A stretch of DNA of 10,942 nucleotides, from contig DATKMG010000583.1 in the NCBI GenBank assembly GCA_035541995.1, positions 1 through 10,942 of the forward strand, in the 5' to 3' direction. Each line of letters opens with the position of its first letter. Positions within the stretch are counted from its first letter, which is position 1. A model generated the notes under the pieces. It was not told the origin of the DNA, did not search any database, and saw nothing but the letters and a program-made list of their open reading frames with translations. Source of the DNA: DATKMG01 sp035541995 (lineage in GTDB: Bacteria > Acidobacteriota > Terriglobia > Versatilivoradales > Versatilivoraceae). Of this stretch, positions 5,974-10,942 are shown in pieces. The translations under genes and the position numbers were made by a program.

Positions 5974-7929
5974 ATGCAGGAAGTTCAAAAGGCGAGAGTT
6001 GGGGTGGTTCCATTTCGCAAGTTGGATGAGGATGCGGCTTTGCGCACGATCTTGGAAGGTACGGCGATCGAAACTGGCAGACGATTCTTCTATGCGCTCG
6101 TGGAAAACCTGGCCAAGGCCTTGGGAACCTATGGTGCCTGGGTAACCGAGTACCTCCCGGAAAAAAGAAAGTTGAAGGCACTTGCCTTTCGAATGGGCGA
6201 TGAATGGTTGGAGAATTGGGAGAATGCCATAGACGGTACACCGTGTGAAGTAGTTGTGACCGGAGCCCGGTTTGTTCATTATCCGGATAAAGTTCTGGAC
6301 TTCTATCCTGACTATCCTGATATCAAGGCAGTGGGAGCTGTCAGCTACATGGGGGTCCCACTGCAGAGTGTGAATGGAAGCGTTCTCGGGCATCTGGCTG
6401 TACTTGATAGACGCCCGATGCCTGAGACCCCGCGCAGTCTGGCAATATTTCAGATTTTTGCCACCCGGGCTGCCGCGGAGCTGCAGCGGTTACGCGCAGA
6501 AGCAGAAGTTCGCGAGCGGGAGGAAAAACTTGGCCGTCTAATAGACAACGCTCTAGATGCCATTCTCGAATTGGACCACGATCTTCAAGTCACTCATGTG
6601 AACCCGGCTGCCGAAAAGGTCTTTCGCTGTTCAACAGGCCAACTCGTGGGCCAGAACTTTCAGAGTTTCCTTTCTAGTGATGGCGTTGACAAACTTAGCC
6701 GACTGATTCGGGAGCTGGAGGCACGTCCACAGGGTGAACAGTATCTGTGGATTGCAGGCGGTCTCGAGGCGGTCTGTCCAGGTGGGAAAGCATTTCCTGC
6801 TGAAGCCTCACTCTCACGGTTTGAGGTACAACGGAAGGCCTTCTACGCGTTAATCCTCAGGAACGTAAACGAACGGCTCGAAGCCGAGCAAAAGATTCAT
6901 TCACTGACGGTCGAAGCCGAGTATCTCAGGGAAGAAATAAAAGCTTTGCACAATTTTGACCAGATCCTCGGGCAAAGTGATTCGTTGCTGCAAGTATTGC
7001 GAAATGTGCAGCAAGTGGCAGAGACCGATGCAATGGTGCTCATCTCGGGCGAGACTGGAACGGGAAAGGAACTCGTCGCACGGGCGATTCATGCCGCCAG
7101 CAGAAGGCGGGAGAAACCATTTGTCAAAGTGAACTGCGCCGCCATCCCGTCAACGCTGATTGAGAGTGAGTTTTTTGGACATGAGAAGGGGGCCTTTACC
7201 GGCGCAACCTCAAAGCGCGAAGGACGCTTTGCTCTTGCTGACAGCGGCACTCTCTTTTTGGACGAGGTGGGGGAGATCCCCTTTGACCTTCAAGCCAAGC
7301 TACTCAGGGTACTGCAGGAAGGGGAATTCGAACCAGTCGGCAGTTCTCACACCAGAAAGGTCGATGTGCGCGTCTTGGCGGCAACGAACCGCAACCTGCA
7401 GCAGGCTCTGCAAGCAGGAAGCTTTCGGGAAGATTTGTATTACCGCCTCAATGTATTTCCAATCCATGTTCCCCCGTTGCGTCATCGGGGCAACGATGTT
7501 GTATTACTGGCATCGGCTTTTATGGTGAAGTTTGCCAAAAAGATGGGGCGAGTGCTGCAGCCGATTTCGCCCGATTCTATTCGCCGGTTACAGTCCTACA
7601 ATTGGCCTGGTAATGTGCGGGAGTTGGAAAATGTCATCGAGCGAGCCGTCATCACCGCTCAAGATGGACGCCTTGATTTGGATCATGCCCTTCCGGAAAC
7701 AACTCCGATCCAGTCGGTCGAGGCCGAAGGATCGAAGGCCGGCCTGAATCCCAAGATCCGAACGATTGAAGAACTGGAAGAATTGGAACGGCATAATATG
7801 ATTCAGGCTCTGGAATCCTGTGACTGGAAAGTAGCGGGAGAAAACGGTGCCGCTCGTATGCTTAAAATGAATCCTTCCACTTTGACCTCCCGGATGAAGG
7901 CTCTCGGCATCCGACGCCCTCGAGAATAG
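5974..7929 (+). CDS. Sigma-54-dependent transcriptional activator (GAF-PAS-AAA+-Fis)
   Basis: The 651-residue protein is a FhlA-like enhancer-binding protein. Residues about 28-175 look like a GAF sensor and 185-305 a PAS domain (LIDNALDAILELDHDLQVTH), followed by a short linker helix. The AAA+ domain follows, with Walker A GETGTGKE (359-366), the sigma-54 contact loop GAFTGA (406-411), Walker B TLFLDEVGE (D430), and the later YRLNVFPIHVPPLRHR and NWPGNVRELENVIERAV motifs. A Fis-type helix-turn-helix closes the protein (about 607-648: WKVAGENGAARMLKMNPSTL). No receiver domain is present, so control is probably by ligand or redox sensing in GAF/PAS rather than phosphorylation. The start follows AAAGGAGAAGAGG. 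A sigma-54 promoter and dyads lie directly downstream, before mddA, the likely target. Confidence 0.95.
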   Translation: MQEVQKARVGVVPFRKLDEDAALRTILEGTAIETGRRFFYALVENLAKALGTYGAWVTEYLPEKRKLKALAFRMGDEWLENWENAIDGTPCEVVVTGARFVHYPDKVLDFYPDYPDIKAVGAVSYMGVPLQSVNGSVLGHLAVLDRRPMPETPRSLAIFQIFATRAAAELQRLRAEAEVREREEKLGRLIDNALDAILELDHDLQVTHVNPAAEKVFRCSTGQLVGQNFQSFLSSDGVDKLSRLIRELEARPQGEQYLWIAGGLEAVCPGGKAFPAEASLSRFEVQRKAFYALILRNVNERLEAEQKIHSLTVEAEYLREEIKALHNFDQILGQSDSLLQVLRNVQQVAETDAMVLISGETGTGKELVARAIHAASRRREKPFVKVNCAAIPSTLIESEFFGHEKGAFTGATSKREGRFALADSGTLFLDEVGEIPFDLQAKLLRVLQEGEFEPVGSSHTRKVDVRVLAATNRNLQQALQAGSFREDLYYRLNVFPIHVPPLRHRGNDVVLLASAFMVKFAKKMGRVLQPISPDSIRRLQSYNWPGNVRELENVIERAVITAQDGRLDLDHALPETTPIQSVEAEGSKAGLNPKIRTIEELEELERHNMIQALESCDWKVAGENGAARMLKMNPSTLTSRMKALGIRRPRE

Positions 7930-7961
7930 AGCCTCTCCTCTTGACCGTTTCTGGTTGCCTT

Positions 7962-8023
7962 CTCACGGCCATCCAAACTCGTGAGTTTTGCTCATGAGAT
8001 TTCGCAATTTATGAAATCTCGTG
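7962..8023. promoter_or_regulatory. Two adjacent dyads, probable enhancer sites (UAS) of the sigma-54 activator
   Basis: Dyad 1 is CTCACG (7962-7967) / CGTGAG (7980-7985), a 6-bp inverted repeat. Dyad 2 is CATGAGATTTC (7993-8003) / GAAATCTCGTG (8013-8023), 10 of 11 positions matching with a 9-base gap. The half-site C(G/A)TGAG also recurs at 7991-7998. The centre of dyad 2 lies about 108 bases before the predicted start site of the sigma-54 promoter, within the usual UAS distance. Dyad 2 could also act as a stem-loop after the activator gene, but no T-run follows. Confidence 0.55.
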
Positions 8024-8088
8024 GTTCCCGCCCTTCTGTCAAACTCCCTAAGTACCTATCCTGGTTCACGAATAGGTTTTTCCAGACA

Positions 8089-8107
8089 TTGGCATGCTCC
8101 CTGCTTT
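8089..8107 (+). promoter_or_regulatory. Sigma-54 (-24/-12) promoter of mddA
   Basis: TTGGCATGCTCCCTGCTTT closely follows the consensus TGGCAC-N5-TTGC. The invariant GG (8091-8092) and GC (8103-8104) are separated by exactly 10 bases. Predicted transcription start is near 8116, directly ahead of a GGGAGG ribosome-binding site. It lies just downstream of the sigma-54 activator gene and the dyads. Confidence 0.8.
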
Positions 8108-8134
8108 ACCGCCGGCATGTTGGGAGGAATGAGA

Positions 8135-8515
8135 ATGAATTCAGAGAATTCAAACCGATGTGAAAGTTCAAGACCGGCGCAGATTGGGCCAAGAGAGGAT
8201 CTGGGAAAGCTGTGCCGCTTGGCCGATCAATGGCTGTTCCTCTTGTTAAACAACAATGGAAAAGGAGAATGTCACATGCAACCAACCGTACGACAAGTCG
8301 ATTTCACCGGGACGAATGCTGGTCAATTCAAGGACCCCAATAAATCAATTCCAAATAAGCCACAAATTGGCAAAGTCCGGATTCTATCCTCGAATCCTCC
8401 AATTCGAGGCAGAGGCAATGTTTTCGTGCCGAATCGTCAAAACGAGTCAACGGATAGTGGATTGTCCAATTATGCTCCCGTGTCACCCCAGTCGGGTCAG
8501 AAAAAAGAGAGCCAC
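8135..8515 (+). other. In-frame upstream extension of mddA with two strong start sites
   Basis: The mddA frame is open far upstream. Two ATGs in that frame have good ribosome-binding sites: 8135 (GGGAGG, 7 bases away) and 8276 (AAAGGAG, 8 bases away). The extension of 127 residues has a short hydrophobic LADQWLFLLL patch and a long Asn/Pro/Ser-rich stretch with no recognisable domain. The 8135 start sits about 20 bases after the predicted sigma-54 start site. Either the enzyme is made with an unusual disordered N-terminal tail, or the region encodes a leader peptide fused in frame, or initiation here is unproductive. Known MddA proteins do not have such a tail to my knowledge. Confidence 0.45.
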
Positions 8516-9274
8516 ATGGCGCGCCGCGTTGCGGTGTTTGTTTATGGGCTGATCTGTTACGCGATGTTCGGAGGGACATTCCTCTATGCTGTGGGTTTTG
8601 TAGGGAACCTGTTTGTCCCCAGGTCAATCGACTCCACTCCCGGGGAACCATGGCCACAGGCATTGATGGTCAATGTCTTATTGCTTGGAATTTTTGCAGT
8701 CCAGCACAGCGTCATGGCGCGACCTTCCTTCAAGCAATTGTGGACGACGATCATCCCCAAGGAGGCTGAGCGCAGCACCTATGTGTTGTTCTCGAGTCTC
8801 GCCTTGATCCTCTTGTTCTGGCAGTGGCGTCCTATGGGGGGTGTGGTCTGGAGCATACAGGGCCCCGCTGGTCGGACTCTGTTGTTGTCACTCTTCGCTT
8901 TTGGTTGGCTACTGGTCCTTTCGGCCACCTTCCTGATCAATCACTTTGACCTATTTGGAATGAGACAGGTAACGCTTTACCTATTGGGCAGGGAATACAC
9001 CCGGTTGGAGTTCAAGACACCCGGCCTCTACCGACTCGTCAGGCATCCCCTGTATTTAGGCTGGTTATGCACCTTCTGGGCGACGCCGACCATGACTGTT
9101 GCGCACCTCGTATTCGCCATAGCGACCACCGCCTATATCCTGATAGCCATACAGTGGGAAGAACGTGACTTGGTGGGCGAGCACGGCAGCTCATACGAGC
9201 AATACAGGCAAAACGTCCCGATGCTTATTCCAATTGGAAGAAGGAAGGATTCCCTGGAAGAAGCGCTGAATTAA
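8516..9274 (+). CDS. mddA: Methanethiol S-methyltransferase (MddA), integral membrane
   Basis: The 252-residue core matches MddA in the NnrU / isoprenylcysteine-methyltransferase-like superfamily. It has five or more hydrophobic membrane segments, QHSVMARPSFK in an early loop, and the hallmark block YRLVRHPLYLGWLCTFWATP, then TTAYILIAIQWEERDLV and YRQNVPMLIP near the end. RHPLYLGW and EERDL are the conserved SAM-methyltransferase signature. MddA transfers a methyl group from SAM to methanethiol, giving dimethyl sulfide. I place the start at 8516 because the product then has the family's usual length (about 250-265) and GAGAG lies upstream; stronger sites at 8135 and 8276 are in the same frame. 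It is the first gene after the sigma-54 promoter, and a terminator overlaps its stop codon. Confidence 0.88.
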   Translation: MARRVAVFVYGLICYAMFGGTFLYAVGFVGNLFVPRSIDSTPGEPWPQALMVNVLLLGIFAVQHSVMARPSFKQLWTTIIPKEAERSTYVLFSSLALILLFWQWRPMGGVVWSIQGPAGRTLLLSLFAFGWLLVLSATFLINHFDLFGMRQVTLYLLGREYTRLEFKTPGLYRLVRHPLYLGWLCTFWATPTMTVAHLVFAIATTAYILIAIQWEERDLVGEHGSSYEQYRQNVPMLIPIGRRKDSLEEALN

Positions 9275-9295
9275 TCAGCGCTTCGGTCCTTTTCG
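9260..9295 (+). terminator. Terminator-like hairpin overlapping the mddA stop
   Basis: GAAGCGCTGA (9260-9269) and TCAGCGCTTC (9275-9284) form a perfect 10-bp stem with loop ATTAA, followed by GGTCCTTTTC. The T-run is short. The stop codon TAA (9272-9274) lies in the loop. It should limit read-through from mddA into the tolC-like gene. Confidence 0.65.
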
Positions 9296-9324
9296 AAGAA
9301 TGCTGCTATCTCGGTATTATCGAA

Positions 9325-9350
9325 AATCCCGACCGGCGCCGGCAGGGATT
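9325..9350. promoter_or_regulatory. 26-bp dyad upstream of the tolC-like gene
   Basis: AATCCC (9325-9330), the palindrome CCGGCGCCGG (9333-9342) and GGGATT (9345-9350) make a dyad symmetrical at 22 of 26 positions. It lies about 60 bases before the start codon of the outer-membrane protein. It could be a repressor/activator operator or an RNA hairpin; AAAC rather than T-run follows, so it is not a good terminator. Confidence 0.45.
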
Positions 9351-9412
9351 AAACGGACTTCCACTCTTCGCGGGCTAAAACAGTGAAAATCAACTCTTAG
9401 CCAGAGGAACTG

Positions 9413-10801
9413 ATGAAATCATCCATGTTCAACAGCTCAACCTTCTACACGCGAATTCTTCTTGTGACAATGTCGCCACTGTTTTCTTTGAGCCTATTCG
9501 GGCAATCGCAGAAAGAATTGTTGACTCTGGAGAAAGCTGTCGCACTGGCCCTGGACTCCAATCTTTTGGTGAAGTCGGCCCGCTACAGCCTTGAAGCCGC
9601 CAACACCAGGACCCAGGAAGCAAATTCAAGCTACTGGCCCAAACTCAACTACGACTATTCGATTGCCAGAGGGGACAATCCGGTTTTCGTGTTTGGAGGC
9701 TTGCTGACCCAGAACCGGTTTACCATGGAGAACTTCGATATTCCCAGCCTGAACAAACCTGCCCCGCTCAACAATTTTCAAAGCCGGTTTTCGGGTTCGA
9801 TGAATCTATTTGACTTCTGGCGGACGCGCAATCATGTTGCCTTGTCTAGGCTCAACAAGCAGGGATTTGAAAAGGAATTGGATAAAACACAGTCCGATCT
9901 TGTCAATCGGGTTGTTAAAGCTTACCAGGACGCACTTCTGGCCCAGGAGTTTGTCAAGCTGGCGGAAGAGGCAGTGAGAAGCGCGGAAGCTGACCAGACC
10001 AAGGCGGAAGCCCTCTTTCAGGCCGGGCTGGTCGTGGAATCGGACTTATTGAGCGTACAAGTTCACAAAGCCGCGCAGGCCGAGGAGTTGGTCAAAGCTC
10101 GCAACAATATGAAGCTGGCTTACTCCAATTTGAATTTTGAGATGGGATTAGCGCTGGATCAGCCTTTTGAACTGGCCCTGACGCTGAAGCCTTTCGTGCC
10201 GGACCCTTTGGACTTGGCGAGCTATCAAAAGACGGCCCTGCAACAGCGGCCTGACTTCAAGCAAGCAGAATTGGCCGCTCAATCCGGGGAAACTGCCATC
10301 AAAGCGGCCAAGTCGGATTTCTGGCCCGTGGTCAGTGCCTTTGGGCAATGGGAGACGGATCAAGCTACATTCACCCCTGGAGCCGGGAATAACTACATTT
10401 ATGGCATCAACGTTCACCTCAACCTCTTCAACGGCAAGGCCGATCAGGTCAAGCTGGCCGAGAGCCACATCCAACAGCAGAGGGCTGCAACCATGCGAGA
10501 TTATCTGGCGCAGGTCATCCGCCTGCAGGTCCAAGAAGCTTACTTGGATTTGGAAACGGCACAGCAACGGATTGAGGTCAACCAGCAGTCTAACGCGCAG
10601 GCCGAAGAAAGCCTTCGCATCATTCGGAATCGTTATGAGGCCGGACTCACCAATGTGACCGACCTGTTGAGGGCTGAAGTCGCTCTGGTGGCAGCCAAAA
10701 CCAACCTTCTGCGCGCTATTTTCGACCAAAGGGTCAGTGCTGCCAACCTTGAGTTGCAGAGTGGGCGCTTATCAAGATCGTCGCGAATCGTCGTTGAATG
10801 A
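9413..10801 (+). CDS. TolC-family outer-membrane efflux protein
   Basis: The 462-residue product starts with a signal peptide (hydrophobic about 13-30, ending LSLFGQS). It then shows the two repeats of the OEP fold: LTLEKAVALALDSN at the mature N-terminus, TRTQEANSSYWPKLNYDYS, long Ala/Glu/Gln-rich helices (about 140-235 and 350-450), FFYPVV-like DFWPVVSAFG, and the typical closing pattern IIRNRYEAGLTNVTDLLRAE. It has no lipobox Cys at the signal end, so it is probably not a lipoprotein. It forms the trimeric exit duct of tripartite efflux or type I secretion. The partner pump genes may lie to the right, where a ribosome-binding site marks another gene. AGAGGA precedes the ATG. Some distance and a terminator separate it from mddA, so the two may be separately expressed. 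Confidence 0.92.
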   Translation: MKSSMFNSSTFYTRILLVTMSPLFSLSLFGQSQKELLTLEKAVALALDSNLLVKSARYSLEAANTRTQEANSSYWPKLNYDYSIARGDNPVFVFGGLLTQNRFTMENFDIPSLNKPAPLNNFQSRFSGSMNLFDFWRTRNHVALSRLNKQGFEKELDKTQSDLVNRVVKAYQDALLAQEFVKLAEEAVRSAEADQTKAEALFQAGLVVESDLLSVQVHKAAQAEELVKARNNMKLAYSNLNFEMGLALDQPFELALTLKPFVPDPLDLASYQKTALQQRPDFKQAELAAQSGETAIKAAKSDFWPVVSAFGQWETDQATFTPGAGNNYIYGINVHLNLFNGKADQVKLAESHIQQQRAATMRDYLAQVIRLQVQEAYLDLETAQQRIEVNQQSNAQAEESLRIIRNRYEAGLTNVTDLLRAEVALVAAKTNLLRAIFDQRVSAANLELQSGRLSRSSRIVVE

Positions 10802-10822
10802 AGGCAGGAAAGGAAAAAGACA

Positions 10823-10870
10823 GGATTCCCGCTGGAGTTTACCCTGTAATTGATACGGGGCGGGAATGAC
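10823..10870. repeat. Dispersed REP-type repeat (GGATTCCCGC...GCGGGAATGACG)
   Basis: ATTCCCGC (10825-10832) pairs perfectly with GCGGGAAT (10860-10867). Inside, CCC-T-GTA (10842-10848) pairs with TACGGG (10854-10859) around ATTGA. The form GTCATTCCCGC...GCGGGAATCC with an inner CCCCGTA/TACGGGG hairpin is one I recall as widespread between genes of many bacteria. It may also act as a weak transcription barrier after the tolC-like gene. Confidence 0.55.
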
Positions 10871-10936
10871 GACTTTCTGCGGTAAATGCAATTTATGGAC
10901 TGGAACTGACTATGGGTTTCAAACTCCAAAATCGAT

Positions 10937-10942
10937 AGGAGT
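10937..10942 (+). promoter_or_regulatory. Ribosome-binding site of a gene beginning just outside the window
   Basis: AGGAGT occupies the last six bases. A start codon would lie a few bases beyond the edge. By analogy with TolC-type loci, the gene could be a membrane-fusion or pump subunit, but nothing in the window shows it. Confidence 0.35.

Noticed and set aside
10148..10729. Minus-strand open frame of 193 residues opposite the tolC-like gene
   Set aside because: Antisense shadow of a clear TolC-family gene, with no domain of its own.

Overview
The window looks like chromosomal DNA of a Gram-negative soil-type bacterium. Acidobacteriota or a neighbouring phylum is my best guess from the protein flavour: a TonB-receptor-type tail, a FhlA-like sigma-54 activator, a TolC-type outer-membrane protein and many small decayed repeats. 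I cannot prove the phylum from this sequence. No rRNA, tRNA or CRISPR array is visible.

The left third (1-3175) is a graveyard of remnants. It opens with the 3' end of a truncated gene. Next come a 258-bp element with near-perfect 31/32-bp terminal inverted repeats (MITE-like), a C-terminal scrap of a TonB-receptor-like beta-barrel, and a cluster of three stem-loops. After these lies an apparently intact small coiled-coil/zinc-ribbon gene on the minus strand with a good -10 box. It is followed by a fragment of a kinase-fold protein family whose upstream end is joined to a fragment of a group II intron reverse transcriptase. The last piece is the N-terminal half of an O-methyltransferase, cut exactly where an integron attC-like half-site begins.

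The middle (3198-5742) carries two intact co-directional genes: an isochorismatase-family cysteine hydrolase and a berberine-bridge-type FAD oxidase. Both have twin-arginine-like N-termini, so both probably work outside the cytoplasm. The stop codon of the oxidase lies inside the first arm of a roughly 125-bp attC-like inverted structure ending in GTTAGGC. With the half-site at 3035, this suggests a cassette-like block. No integron integrase is in the window.

The right third (5974-10942) is ordered and intact: a GAF-PAS-AAA+-Fis sigma-54 activator, then two dyads and a textbook -24/-12 sigma-54 promoter, then a methanethiol S-methyltransferase (mddA), a strong terminator, and a TolC-family outer-membrane channel. 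A ribosome-binding site at the last bases points to another gene just outside. The simplest reading is that the activator switches on mddA, which turns methanethiol into dimethyl sulfide, through the sigma-54 promoter. The tolC-like gene appears to start a separate unit. The most promising points for follow-up are this sigma-54-mddA circuit, its unusual nested in-frame start sites, and the attC-like structures around the Tat-exported enzyme pair.
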